Source: Cyprinodon diabolis
Taxonomy: Eukaryota; Chordata; Actinopteri; Cyprinodontiformes; Cyprinodontidae
Assembly (NCBI GenBank): GCA_030533445.1
Contig: CM060065.1
Location: forward strand, 3,522,341 to 3,586,340
DNA length: 64,000 bases
Direction: 5' to 3'
The position numbers and the translations under genes were made by a program. Each line of letters begins with the position of its first letter. Position 1 is the stretch's first letter. The notes under the pieces were generated by a model. It had not been told where the DNA came from, did no database searches, and was given only the letters and a program-made list of their open reading frames with translations. This document shows positions 42,869 through 54,059 of this stretch, piece after piece.

Positions 42869-43415
42869 TAGCCTGACGTAGTCCTACTCAATTCTAGTCA
42901 GAATATGAGTCTGATACTGCGCTCCATATAGCTGTGATCATGGGGCGTGTTTTGAACGAACCAGGAAAAAAAATGCCTCTGCACTCAATTGGATAGACCT
43001 ACAACCAATAAGAGCAACGGAGTATGTTAAGCGACGCATAGTTGTTGTCAACAAAAATCAAAGCGTGCAGTGCACGCCTAGAATAAGAAGATGAGCTTTG
43101 ATCGCGTTTCTCTGTTCCTCTTTTAAAATTAATTTGCTGTCGGTATCTTCTAGAACAGACTCAATAGCAGAATCTACTCACCTCAGCTCTCCAGCGGCAG
43201 CCATTGTTGTTGTCACCCAAGCGCGCTTTGGTCACGTGGTGGATTACGTTACTGTTGATCATCTTTCCATCATCGTATAAAGCCCGCCCTGACAATTTGA
43301 TTGACCCGCCAGATATTGTGCTAGCATACTCGCGCTACTGTTGAGCAATGCCAGACCGAACTTCCCGACCTCAAACATTGTGGGCGGGACTAAGTTCGGA
43401 ATGGCACCCAGGCTA
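42869..43415. mobile_element. MITE with 9-bp target duplication (Mutator-like)
   Basis: Short inverted ends TAGCCTG and CAGGCTA bound 547 bases. GGTAAACGG stands on both sides (42860-42868 and 43416-43424), a perfect 9-bp duplication. Nine bases is the usual length for Mutator-like elements. No transposase is present; the interior includes a GCCATTGTTGTTG stretch and A+T-rich DNA. Confidence 0.75.
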
Positions 43416-43429
43416 GGTAAACGGGACAC

Positions 43430-43585
43430 CTTATGTCAAAAATGATTGATGACTTATAACCTTATGACCTTGATGACCTACAGTATATGACATATGACCT
43501 TATGACTTATGAATTTTGAACTATGAACTCTATGACCCACACCTGAAAAAATGTTTTTCTTATGACCCTTTATGACCCACAAACT
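43430..43585. repeat. Imperfect TATGACC(T/C) tandem repeat
   Basis: The words ATGACCTTATGACCTTGATGACC and TATGACCCAC recur about a dozen times over 150 bases, with spacing of 7-12 bases. Confidence 0.8.
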
Positions 43586-44637
43586 TCTGCACAGACTATC
43601 ACATTTTGCTTCATCAATCAATTTCTTGTATATAAACAATTTTTTTCTTCCCATTCAAAAAGATATGCCAGCTTCTACTCCACTTTTCTCCTTTGCAGGG
43701 TAATAAAAAAGACACTTCCCACACAAGGAAATATCCCTCCCACCACCCAACCTCCCCCACACACGCACACACTTGCATGCAGACCCGCAATCTCCCCCAC
43801 CCTTCCGAATGTGAGTGATGTGGCAAATGATCTACAATGAGGGTTTAAAATGTGTTTAAAATATTCCATTTCCACTAACAAATCTTATTTTATTTTAAAT
43901 ACAGATGTTTTAATGAAAGATCTTTTTACTTTTCTAAATGAATTTTTGGCAATCAATAGAGCTTTGAAATATGTTAAGACAAATCTTTATTTCATCATTA
44001 AACTCTGTGATTCAAGGTTTTATAAATCACGCTATGCTCAAAAAATGTGTTACTCACAAACACAACTTGAATTGCTAGTAAGTTTTCTTTCTTAGATCAA
44101 ACCAACTAACTAACTTTTCTATCCACAAACCTGCTTCAAGTTAAATACTGATATCCTTTCATCAAGCTTCATTGTATTTTTCTATGTTTCTATTATTCTT
44201 TGAACCGTCCCAGAAACCTTCCTAAATACCTATTTCACCAAGAAACAGTCAGAAACAGTCAGACTTCAACCTCAACTCAGAAAAAGTACTCTTTCCCAAC
44301 TTCACCATCAACCAAGCTGTAAAACATTTGTTGTGTCTTTTCCCATTGTTCCTTTCCCACACTGTAAAAGACACAGTTTAAAATTTACACGCCGGAACTT
44401 TAATTTAAAAAACAGACACCCCTTTTCCTTTTGTGTTATCTAAACATCCAGTTGGCACCTCAGAGTTGAAACACCCCTACAAAAGGCTGCATGATCCAAG
44501 GGTTTTATATTTAACCTTTTCACCTCTTAACTTTTCACCTTAACACACATACACCATACCATTTCATACAGGCTTTAAAACGTGTGTAACACTAGATGTC
44601 CCGGAGAATTTCAGTTTTCCTGCAAGCCCCCCTCCCC
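43586..44637 (+). repeat. Duplicated block, copy 1
   Basis: Words in 43735-43870 (CACACACGCACACAC, CCACCCTTCCGAATGTGAGT, CAAATGATCTACAATGAGGG, TTTAAAATGTGTT) and 44350-44490 (AAATTTACACGCCGGAAC, TTTAATTTAAAAAACAGAC, TGTTATCTAAA) recur in the same order at 45360-45760. It is an older direct duplication; the second copy abuts the BEL insertion and lies upstream of the PolB-like locus. No gene was recognised in it. The last 45 bases (44590-44636) match 11160-11205. Confidence 0.6.
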
Positions 44638-45359
44638 CAGTGGCGGCTGGTGAAAAATATTTTTGTGGGGCTGATATAGCCTAGTGTATGTCTCCAACTA
44701 ATCCAGAATAAGAATTCAAATAAACAATTGGAAATTAAATACAATTTAACAGTAATGATTTAATTTACTATATAATTACAGTAATAGTGATGATTTTGGT
44801 CACTCTGACGGGATTCTTTGGCCTCCAAGAATCCAGGCTCAGTCGGGTTACCGGTGTTGGTGATTTATTGTGCTCAAAAACTCAAAACAGGGTGCAACTG
44901 AAACTAAACATATACGAGATACTCTGGGCCTCAGCCTCCCTCCAGTTACCAGCAATGTAACAGAGAAACAGAAAACAAAAATCTCCGCTCTTCTTCCCAC
45001 AGCCCTCATTAAATAGTTTAAGCCCCTCACCTCAGGCTCTCTTATTTCTGATTTCTTCTCATAAATCAGTTTTGTCCATATATTACCTCCACAAACAATT
45101 GATATACAAAAACAAATCATTTTTACAACTTAATTCCTTTACACAGATTCATTGACTTTATTCAATTACACCAAACTTTTAAACATAAAATAAAAAAATA
45201 TATATAATCTGACAAACATTTAGCGAGTCAAGTGTTGGTGACGTCACTTCCACATTCCAACAACTGTGGCGTTTTAACCACTTACTGAGCGTTGCCTCGG
45301 GTTTGAACCCAGCAAAGACGCCGCCAGACTGAAGATGACAAGTCCCCGTAGCATAAACA
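44638..45359. other. Unassigned DNA starting with a hAT-like terminus
   Basis: CAGTGGCGGCTGGTG at 44638 matches the start of the hAT fragment at 39709 (CAGGGGCGGCTGGCC). No transposase or right terminus was found. The rest is A+T-rich and not assigned. Confidence 0.4.
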
Positions 45360-45792
45360 CGTACTCACACACACACACCCCCCCACATACACACACACAC
45401 CTACATTATCACCCCACCCTTCAGAATGTGAGTGAAACAGCAAATGATTTGCAATGAGGGTTTGAAAATGTGTTAAAACAATTATATACCTGTTTTTCGA
45501 TGAGCAACTTTCATCTTCCTAAACAACGTTTATTTTCACAGCTTTTAACAAAGCACCCTTGACTCAGAGAAACTTTGCAAATTGTAAAATCACATGCCTG
45601 CTCGTTTCCCGCATTCTAAAACAGACAGTTGAAAATTTATACCCCGGACCTTTATTTTAAAAAAACAGTCACCCCACGCTTTTAGTGTTATCTAAAACAA
45701 CATCTAATTTTACAGCTCGACAGGTGTAGGGGTTTTAAGTTCCTACAAAAAGAACGTATGCCGTGGGGACACCATTTCCATTTTTTTAAGAA
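45360..45792 (+). repeat. Duplicated block, copy 2, left flank of BEL
   Basis: Copy of the block at 43.7-44.5 kb. After removal of the BEL element this stretch would continue straight into 58629 and the micro-exon gene, so it is the likely promoter-proximal region of that locus. No TATA box could be fixed. Confidence 0.55.
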
Positions 45793-46013
45793 TGTGGTGA
45801 ATGGGCATAGTTTTGATCACGTGGTGTCAGCGGTGATTGGTAAAATCACCTGTTCTGTTCACCTGGTGTTTGTGTCAGAGAGTGGGTGATGGGGGATGTC
45901 TACATTTTGCTGACCGCTTTAAGTTTTTGGAGATTATTGTTGCGCTTGATCACGGCTCCAACCTGTGGATTTGTTTGTATGCTGCCTGCATGTTTTTTGA
46001 AGATCAATAAAAG

Positions 46014-46707
46014 TGTCATGATGGGTTCAGGTTCTTAGCCCATATGCAGAACACAACGGAGGCTGGGTAAAAGTTAAACAAGGTTTATTGAATGTTTAAC
46101 AATAAAGAGGCAATGTACTGGGTGAGGGGCTGGTCCGGGCTGGTTCACAGAAGTCTGCTGAGAAGATAGTTTGATTAGTTGGCAGGCTGATGATAATTCT
46201 GAATTATACCTCGACTGAATCCGGGCTTCTCTTTGAGAGAGAGGGAACCGTTGGGTCCAGAGACTGTTTGTTCAGCAGAGTTCCAGAGCAGCTGCAGCGT
46301 CTAGCTTCTGACTTTAATGGCAGACCTTGATCAGAGTTTCCAGCTCTCAACTAAGAGCAGCAGGGGAATCCACATAGGAATCTTCAGGTTTGGCTCTCCA
46401 GGGCAGATTGGCAGGTTAAGCTCATCCAGAGCTTCAGGCTAGAGACAGGTTTCCTGTGAGGCAAAAACAGAAGAGAGTTAGAATCTGATCTCTCTCCAGA
46501 GACAGCTAAGATTCTTTCAGTTTCTAGGCTCAGGTTGCTAACCAAACTAGGTCAACACTGCGGCGTCGAAGCAAGGTCTGGCAGCTGGTTATATAGGGCA
46601 GGTCTCCTGATGAGTAGATGCGTCTCAGGTGTGCTGGAAGACTCCAGCTTCAGGAGACCCACGGCGCACTCTGCTGGAGGAAGGTGGTACAGCTCCAGAT
46701 CCCAACA
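46014..46707 (-). repeat. Gypsy B 3' LTR
   Basis: 694 bases, minus-strand 5' end at 46707. The integrase frame reads on into it and stops at 46552. Confidence 0.95.
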
Positions 46708-48808
46708 GTACCCCCCTCTCAACGACTGCCTCTTGGCGGTCCAGAAGATGGCGACGGGAAAGGAGCTCTCATATTCCTCGATCAAGGACGGATCGAGGAT
46801 ATAAGAGCCAGGAACCCATGTGCGGTCCTCCGGACCGTAGCCCTCCCAATCGACGAGGTACTGCCAACCGCGACCTCGACGACGGGAGTCCACGATCCGG
46901 CGGACGGTGAAGGCAGGATGTCCATCGATGTCCCGGGCGGGTGGAGGGGAGTCGGATGGAGGGCACAGGGGGCTAGAAACAACTGGTTTGATCTGGGAGA
47001 AATGGAACGTGGGATGGATGCGGAGACTTGGAGGAAGGTGCAGACGTACAGCAGAGGGGTTGATGATCTGGGCAACCTTGAATGGACCAATGAAACGGGG
47101 GGACAGTTTCCGAGACATCCCCTTGAGGGGGATGTCTCGTGTGGACAGCCATACCTCTTGGCCTATGGAGTAGTCAGGAGCCGGGCGTCCCTTGGAGTCA
47201 GCGAAGCGTTTGATAGAGACGGATGAGCGGTTGAGGGTGGCAATGGTGTCCCTCCAGACTCTCTGGCAACGACGGATGTGCTGATGGACTGATCGGACTG
47301 AAATCTCTCTCTCGTCAGCAGGGAAAAGTGGAGGCTGATAACCAATAGATACCTGGAACGGGGATAGACCAGTAGAAGCGGACTTGAGTGAATTGTGGGC
47401 GTATTCGATCCAGGTCAGGTACTGACTCCAGTCAGTGGGGTTGTTTGAGGTCAGGCAGCGGAGAGTGGGCTCTAGTTCCTGGTTCATTCTCTCCGTCTGC
47501 CCGTTAGACTGTGGGTGGTAACCAGAGGTGATTGAGGACTTACAGTTTAATGCTGAACAGAAGGCTTTCCAGACCTGTGAGATGAACTTTGGACCACGGT
47601 CGGAGAGAATTTCTTGAGGGATGCCATGGAGTAGGAAAATATGCTTCACAAGAAGCTGGGCCGTCTGGAAAGCCGTGGGAAGTTTCCTGAGGGGAATTAA
47701 GTGACAAGCCTTTGAAAAACGGTCGACGATGGTTAAAATGGTGGACATACCTTTGGAAATCGGGAGATCAGTGACAAAATCAACAGCAATATGAGACCAG
47801 GGACGGGTTGGAACAGGTAGGGGATGCTGCAGACCAGAAGGTGGTTGGTGAGAGGTCTTATTTCTGGCGCAGATGGGACATGCCAAAACTTACTCCTTTA
47901 CGTCCTTGTGTAAGGATGGCCACCAGAAACGTCTTGTAATCAAGGCAATCGTTCTGCTCACTCCAGGATGGGCGGAAAATTTAGCTGCATGCATCCACTG
48001 GATCAGACGGGATCTAACGGAAGATGGAACATAGTTTTTATTTGGAGGACCAATACCTGGGTCAGGTTCAGAGGCTAGGGCAGAGTTGATGAGATCAGTG
48101 ATCTCCCAGGAAACCACTCCAACAGTACAGGAGGCAGGAAGAACAGGCTCGGGCGTCTCAGGTTGATCAGCAGAGTAAAGACGAGAGAGAGAATCAGGCT
48201 TGACGTTCTTGGAACCAGGTCTGTAAGAGATTATGAGATTGAATCGGGAGAAAAACAATGACCATCTAGAATGACGTGGGTTAGCTTGTTTGGCGGATTG
48301 GAGATAGGCCAGGTTCTTGTGGTCTGTCCAGACCAAAACTGGATGCTCGGCCCCCTCGAGCCAGTGTCTCCACTCCTCCAAGGCGAGTTTGATGGCTAGA
48401 AGTTCTCGATCTCCAACATCATAGTTTTGCTCCGCTGGTGAGAGTCTACGTGAAAAGAAGGCACAAGAATGAATCTTTTGGTCTGAGTCAGATTGTTGAG
48501 ACAAAACTGCTCCAACACCGGAGTCTGAGGCATCCACCTCTAAGATAAACTGCTTAGAGGGGTCTGGCTGGATCAGAATGGGAGCTCTAGAAAACAGGTT
48601 CTTTAATTTTTCAAAAGCGTTCTGGGCCTCAGGTGTCCATTGAAATGTCTTCTTTACCGAAGTCAGAGTTGTGAGAGGTAGAGCTGTTTGACTATAATTC
48701 CTTATGAAGCGTCTGTAAAAGTTTGCAAAACCAAGGAATCTCTGAAGCTGTTTGCGGTTTTCAGGTGTCGGCCAGTCCAGAACCGCCTTTATTTTGTCTT
48801 CGGATGGC
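46552..48808 (-). pseudogene. Gypsy B RNase H, integrase and chromodomain
   Basis: RNase [53 protein letters not shown]. Integrase zinc domain: [17 protein letters not shown] and CPICARNK, split by one stop (TAA at about 47887-47889, in KDVKE*VLACP). The 444-codon frame 46552-47886 carries [14 protein letters not shown] (residue 36), [13 protein letters not shown] (96), [11 protein letters not shown] (132). Then comes the GPF module ([15 protein letters not shown]) and a chromodomain ([34 protein letters not shown]). The last ~50 codons run into the LTR. One point change would explain the only stop here. Confidence 0.92.
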
Positions 48809-49948
48809 TTAACCTGCCCGCCCTCGAGTAAAAAACCCCAAAAAAGTAACAGATGATTGGTGAAATTCGCACTTCTCTGCCTTCACAAAGAGCTTGTTTT
48901 CCAAAAGTCTCTGAAGAACCAGACGGACATGTTTCTTATGCTCTGATAGGTTCCTGGAGTAGATCAAAATATCATCAATGTACACAAAAACGAACACATT
49001 CAAAAAATCTCTGAGGACGTCATTGACTAGAGCCTGAAAACAGGCAGGAGTGTTTGTGAGTCCAAAAGGCATGACCAGATACTCAAATTGGCCTAATGGG
49101 GTCTTAAAGGCTGTCTTCCATTCGTCTCCTTCTCTTATCCTAAGGAGGTGATAAGCATTTCTCAAATCGAGCTTGGTGAAAACTGTTGCACCCTGAACAG
49201 GTTCAAATGCTGATGCCAGTAATGGTAGTGGGTACTTATTTTTGATGGTTATCTGATTTAGGCCTCTGTAATCTATACAGGGTCATAGGGAACCATCCTT
49301 CTTACCCACAAAAAAGAAACCAGCACCAAGAGGAGAAGAAGATGGACGGATTATCCCAGCAGCCAGAGACTCATTAATATATTTCTCCATGGTCTCACGT
49401 TCAGGCTTAGAGATGTTATAAAGTCTACTGCTGGGCAGAGGAGCTCCTGGTAATAAGTCTATGGCGCAGTCATAAGGTCTGTGAGGTGGAAGAGACGTCG
49501 CACTGACCTTACTGAAGACTGGTGCCAGATCGTGATACTCGGGAGGAACAGAAGTAAGGTCAGGAGAGTCCATCTCCCCCCTTCCTCTAGGGAACTGAAC
49601 AGCAGGGGCTGCAGAACGAAGACATGTCTCGTGACAGGACGTGGACCAAGACTCAATGTGGCGTGCAGCGCAGTTGATATGGGGGTTATGTCGTTCCAGC
49701 CACTCGAATCCAAGCACCAGGGGGGAGCATGCAGAAGGGAAAACAAAATAGGTTAATGTCTCACGATGATTTCCAGAGATCAACAGTTCTAGAGGTTGTG
49801 TTTGATGAGTGACTTGATGGAGTTTCTTTCCATCAATAGCGGATACTCTGAGAGGCTTGGATAACGGAACGGTTTCAAGCTGTAATTGCTGGACCAGGTT
49901 AGAATCAATGAGATTACTCTCACATCCGGAGTCAATGAAAGCAGACAA
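48809..49948 (-). pseudogene. Gypsy B protease and reverse transcriptase
   Basis: The frame 49283-49948 has the retropepsin site [18 protein letters not shown] (catalytic Asp kept) and [19 protein letters not shown] begins with [20 protein letters not shown] and [21 protein letters not shown] stop (TGA, near 49281) falls just before the [17 protein letters not shown] block. The frame 48809-49165 has [39 protein letters not shown] and [14 protein letters not shown] (YIDD box). It is broken after SSVTFLGF by a frameshift. The RT-RNase H connection follows in another frame. Confidence 0.9.
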
Positions 49949-50154
49949 GGTGAGGTTCTGGTTAGAAAAAAAAAAGTGTAGCAGGTAACATCAGATGAGG
50001 AGCTTTTTCAGTTTTCAAATGGCCCGTCAGACTCCTCAATTCCTCTGATGGGCCCTGGCTTTTGACTTAGCCGGACATGAAGCTATGAAATGGCCAGTCT
50101 CACCACAGTATAGACACAGATTGCCCCTAAATCATCGTTGTCTTTCCTCAGGAG

Positions 50155-51095
50155 TTAGCCTTGTTTGTCCAATCTGCATGGGTTCGGCCTCCGCTCCATC
50201 TGAGTTAGAGACTTGGACAGGCACAGAAAGAGTCTGGTTTTTAGACTTTGGCTTGGAAACATGTTCTGTGGAGCCAGAAAAACAGAAGCATTATTTAATG
50301 CAGGGGCTGACACAGAAAAATTCAGACTTCTTTGTCTAATGTTGTTTCTAGTTTGGAGCCTGTTATCCAATCTGATGGTTAAACGGATTAATTCCTCCAA
50401 ACTAGTCGGTTCGTCGATTGTGGCTAGTTCATCCTTGATGTTATCATTTAAGGCCTTAAAATATGCACTTTTGAGTGCACATACGTTCCAACCAGAGGCT
50501 TCGGCTTTGACCCGGAAGTCGATGGAGAACTCAGCCACTGTGGAATTTCCCTGTCTTAAATTCAGCAGGGCTCGAGAGTCAATGGACTTATCTGTGTCGT
50601 GATTAAATACTTGGGAAAACTCTGAAATGAACTCGGAAAAGTACAAGTGAAACTGGATTCAGAGGAGAACCTTGCCTCTGCCCATTCAAGGGCTCGTCCA
50701 GTGAGTTGAGAAAGAATAAATGATATTTTCTTTCTATCATTCGGAAAACTGCCAGGAGAATGTTCAAAAAGTAATCGACATTGGAATAAAAATCCCTTAC
50801 AATCTTTTTGATTACCTGAAAATCTTTCAGGCGGACTGGGACGGAACTCAGGAAGTGACGTCACTGCCAGTGACCTTGGAGGCGGAAGTGGATCCGGAAA
50901 AGAGCGGACTGCAGGCGTAGCGTTAGCGCTTCCAAAATAGCTAGAGAGAGCTTGTAAAGTCTGGTTATGGTGTTCGACAAAAGTATTCAACTCACAAAGG
51001 GTCTTGGCTTGACCATGGACTTGAGTCGCTAGATCTTCAAGCCTCCTACGGAGGTGATCTGCTGGGCTTTGTGTTTGGCCGCAGTGTTCTGTCAT
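50155..51095 (-). pseudogene. Gypsy B gag
   Basis: The frame starts at ATG 51093-51095, which overlaps the last six bases of the LTR (ATGACA), and reads MTEHCGQTQSPADHLRRRLE. A coiled-coil-like start and LPEFRPSPPERFSGNQKDCK are followed by FLFQCRLLFEHSPGSFPNDR, the usual capsid opening. A frameshift near 50640 leads to the frame with SEFSQVFNHDTDKSIDSRAL, STVAEFSIDFRVKAEASGWN and NDNIKDELATIDEPTSLEEL. It ends at 50155. In the third frame the nucleocapsid knuckle NLCLYCGETGHFIASCP follows at about 50090-50140. Only one or two indels separate this from an intact gag. Confidence 0.85.
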
Positions 51096-51791
51096 GATGG
51101 GTTCAGGTTCTTAGCCCATATGCAGAACACAACGGAGGCTGGGTAAAAGTTAAACAAGGTTTATTGAATGTTTAACAATAAAGAGGCAATGTACTGGGCC
51201 AGGGGCTGGTCCGGGCTGGTTCATAGAAGTCTGCTGAGAAGATAGTTTGATTAGTTGGCAGGCTGATGAGAATGAGTCTTTGATAATTCTGAATTATACC
51301 TTGACTGAATCCGGGCTTCTCTTTGAGAGAGAGGGAACTGTCAAAGAGACTGTTTGTTCAGCAGAGTTCCAGAGCAGCTGCAGCGTCTAGCTTCTGACTT
51401 TAATGGCAGACCTTGATCAGAGTTTCCAGCTCTTAACTAAGAGCAGCATGGGAATCCACATAGGAATCTTCAGGTTTGGCTCTCCAGGGCAGATTGGCAG
51501 GTTAAGCTCATCCAGAGCTTCAGGCTAGAGACAGGTTTCCTGTAAGGCAAAAACAGAAGAGAGTTAGAATCTGATCTCTCTCCAGAGACAGCTAAGATTC
51601 TTTCAGTTTCTAGGCTCAGGTTGCTAACCAAACTAGGTCAACACTGCGGCGTCGAAGCAAGGTCTGGCAGCTGGTTATATAGGGCAGGTCTCCATGAGTA
51701 GATGCGTCTCAGGTGTGCTGGAAGACTCCAGCTCCAGGAGACCCACGGCGCACTCTGCTGGAAGAAGGTGGTACAGCTCCAGATCCCAACA
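51090..51791 (-). repeat. Gypsy B 5' LTR
   Basis: 702 bases. On the minus strand it begins TGTTGGGATCTGGAG and ends CATGACA. Compared with the 3' LTR it keeps an extra ~11 bases around GAGAATGAGTCTTTGATAA (51268-51286). The gag start codon uses its last six bases. Confidence 0.95.
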
Positions 51792-52215
51792 AAAAGGATC
51801 GGAACAGCATATTGGACTGAACCTTTTGAGCGTGTCAACAAGGATTCCCCTAATCAGCCGCTCAGCGACTTAGTTGTTTTGACTGTCGCCAACAATTGTC
51901 AGCAAAATAGGATAAAGAAACGACAGCAACGGAGCTTCTAGCACACAGGAACGGACGCGAGCCCACACCACACATACGGAAATGGATAACTTGATAAAGA
52001 AGGAGAAGACGATGGGGGTATGTAATCGGCATGTTTGTGCTGTTTAAATCCAGTTTGCCTCTGTTTGTGAAGCTGTCGTGACACGCCCCCTGCTACGTTT
52101 ACTGTTGGACTCTGGCTGCAGGATTTGATGCGTGTGTGTGGCTCTGCGTAATCTCTGCAAGCTGGTGCTTTGAAGTTTCCTGTGATTTGGATTTTTGGCA
52201 ACTAAATGACGCAAA

Positions 52216-53692
52216 ATGAGTGGATCATCTACTGTATCTGTTGGTGAAAAACCTGAAAAGGATAAAAGAACTATCGTTTCCACTGAGAAGGCTCTTGCAA
52301 ATAAAATTGAAACTATCCAAACAGAACGGAAAAGGCATGTAAATAAAATGAAAGGTCTAATTGCTTCTCTCAAAGATCTAATGAAAGGTGATGAAAATTA
52401 CTCACAAGTAAAGTTACAGTTGGATGAGTTAAGGCGCCTCTCTAAGGATGCCAACGCATTGCATGAATCTCTGTTGACTTTAATTCCATCTGATGAAAAA
52501 CATCAGCAAAACACATGGTTCTCAAGCATCACAAAATACAATAAAGGGTTTACTGAGGATGTTGAAATATGGCTTTCTGAAATCAATAAATCCTCAAGCA
52601 GGCCATCCTCCGACATGCTACAGTCAGAGAAATCTCCTGTAGGAGGAAAAGCGGAGGTTCAACAGCACATGGAACATAGAAAGTCTTTTAATCCCCAGCA
52701 TGATAACCAGGAGGATGTGTTGCCATCTGATAGTATTTCAAATCAAGGGAGCAGGTCAAGCTCCAAAGTATAATCAACTGCATCTGCACGTCTCAGGGTT
52801 GAAGCTGAAATGGCAGCCTTGCTCACACGTCAAAATATGCTGAAAGAAAAACATGCTCTGGAAGAACAAGAGGAGCAACTGAGGAAAAGGAAAGAACAGC
52901 TTCAACTTGAAGCAGAAATAGCTGCAACTGCTGCAAAAGTAAATGTGCATCTGCAGTGCAAAGCACAGCTTCACAGAAATCCAATGGAATGGAATCATAT
53001 TTCAAAACAAAAGGAAATGCTCTTGAGATTCTTAAAGCAGACGCAAAGACTTTTGTTCCACAGACACTTCCAAAGAGAAATACAGTTTTTGGAAATGCAG
53101 AGCTGCAAGTAAAAACAATGCAACAGAATGCGACAAGGGAATAAACTACACCTCTTTTTACAAGGCCTTCCGATCATCTAACAAAGAAACCTTCATATAT
53201 GCCTCTCCAGGAAGCTGCTCAACCAGTAGCCAATGAAACCCTGTTGTCCATCATGGACAAACAAAATGAATTAACTTGTATGTTAGTACGTCAACAAAGC
53301 CTTTTTTCTCTACCTAAAAGAGATATTCAACCATTTGATGGTGATCCTCTTCACTTCCAGGCCTTTATGCGTACATTTGAACAGGTTATTGAAGCAAAGA
53401 CAGATAATCCTGATGATTGCCTGCATTATCTTGCACAGTACACTAGGGGTCAGCCCTGCCAACTTGTCAAAAGCTGTCAACATATGTCTGATGGTGCTGG
53501 ATATATAAAAGCAAAGACTATGTTGTATGAGCACTTTGGAAATGGACATGCCATTGCATCTGCTTATCTGAATAAAATACACTCATGGCCTTTGATTAAA
53601 TCAGAAGATTGAAAAGCTCTTCAGGCATACTGTTTGTTCTTACGTGGATGTTGCAATGCGATGGAGGATGTTTATGATCTTTCCGAATTAAA
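52216..53692 (+). pseudogene. BEL gag (with DUF1759-like region), broken
   Basis: ATG 52216 (ACGCAAAATGAG) opens a 185-codon frame with a Lys/Glu-rich coiled-coil start (KALANKIETIQTERKRHVNK). It stops at TAA 52771, then the same frame continues with AALLTRQNMLKEKHALEEQE to about 52950. One base shift leads to FKTKGNALEILKADAKTFVP and TAA at 53142. The frame at 53199-53612 encodes LPKRDIQPFDGDPLHFQAFM and DDCLHYLAQYTRGQPCQLVK, the BEL/Pao gag (DUF1759) signature. It stops at TGA 53610 and reads on to DVYDLSELK, where an insertion begins at 53692. Gag would assemble the particle; this copy cannot make it intact. Confidence 0.8.
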
Positions 53693-53931
53693 GGTACACT
53701 ATGCAACCAGTGTTGATTTTCCAGCGAGGCTCCCCCCAGAGGGCGAAAGTAAGACAGGCGAACCCAACGAATGAATGAGCATCTGACGCGCCGCGACGCG
53801 CCGCAAACGCGCTGCTGCTCGAGATGGAAAAATTGAATTTTTGCTGCTCGCGTGCCGCGTCAACCAATCAGAGAAGCTGATCTGGGAGCTGGCAGGGGGA
53901 GAGACACAGCGCTGATGATCAGAGCGCTAAA
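53692..53931. mobile_element. TTAA-adjacent insertion replacing part of BEL gag
   Basis: Directly after TTAA (53688-53691) comes AGGTACACTATGCAACCAG, an AGG start like the palindromic MITE at 20335. The C+G-rich interior (CGCGCCGCGACGCGCCGC) and ATGAATGAGCATC are unlike BEL. BEL coding resumes at DPVFGNLCDAPTYL about base 53938. The right end of the inserted element and the BEL segment normally between (roughly 50 codons) are missing, so a deletion accompanied or followed the insertion. Confidence 0.5.
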
Positions 53932-54059
53932 TTACAGATCCTGTCTTTGGAAATCTATGTGATGCTCCAACATACTTAACAGTCAAGAATAGTGATGGTG
54001 AGAAACGTTCTCCTCATCCAAGAACTCGAGGGAGTAGCTTTGGCACAACCATATCTGCT

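Larger units (their letters stand above)
46014..51791 (-). mobile_element. Gypsy B: near full-length Ty3/gypsy retrotransposon (minus strand)
   Basis: LTRs at 46014-46707 and 51090-51791 enclose, read on the minus strand, gag, zinc knuckle, protease, RT, RNase H, integrase and chromodomain. AAAAG at 46009-46013 and at 51792-51796 is a perfect 5-bp duplication. It lies in the BEL 5' LTR and is therefore younger than BEL. Only a few stops and frameshifts are seen, and protease, RT and integrase catalytic residues are kept. Confidence 0.95.
45793..51894 (+). repeat. BEL 5' LTR, split by gypsy B
   Basis: The first 221 bases (45793-46013, TGTGGTGAATGGGCATAG...) and the last 98 (51797-51894, ending CTGTCGCCAACA) together equal the 319-bp 3' LTR. 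The gap is gypsy B with its AAAAG duplication, just after the AATAAAAG polyadenylation-type signal. Confidence 0.95.

Noticed and set aside
43430..43585. Array of TGACCT nuclear-receptor half-sites
   Set aside because: The half-sites arise from a simple TATGACC repeat; regulatory meaning is not supported.
46618..47226. 202-codon plus-strand frame
   Set aside because: Antisense shadow of the gypsy B integrase/chromodomain.
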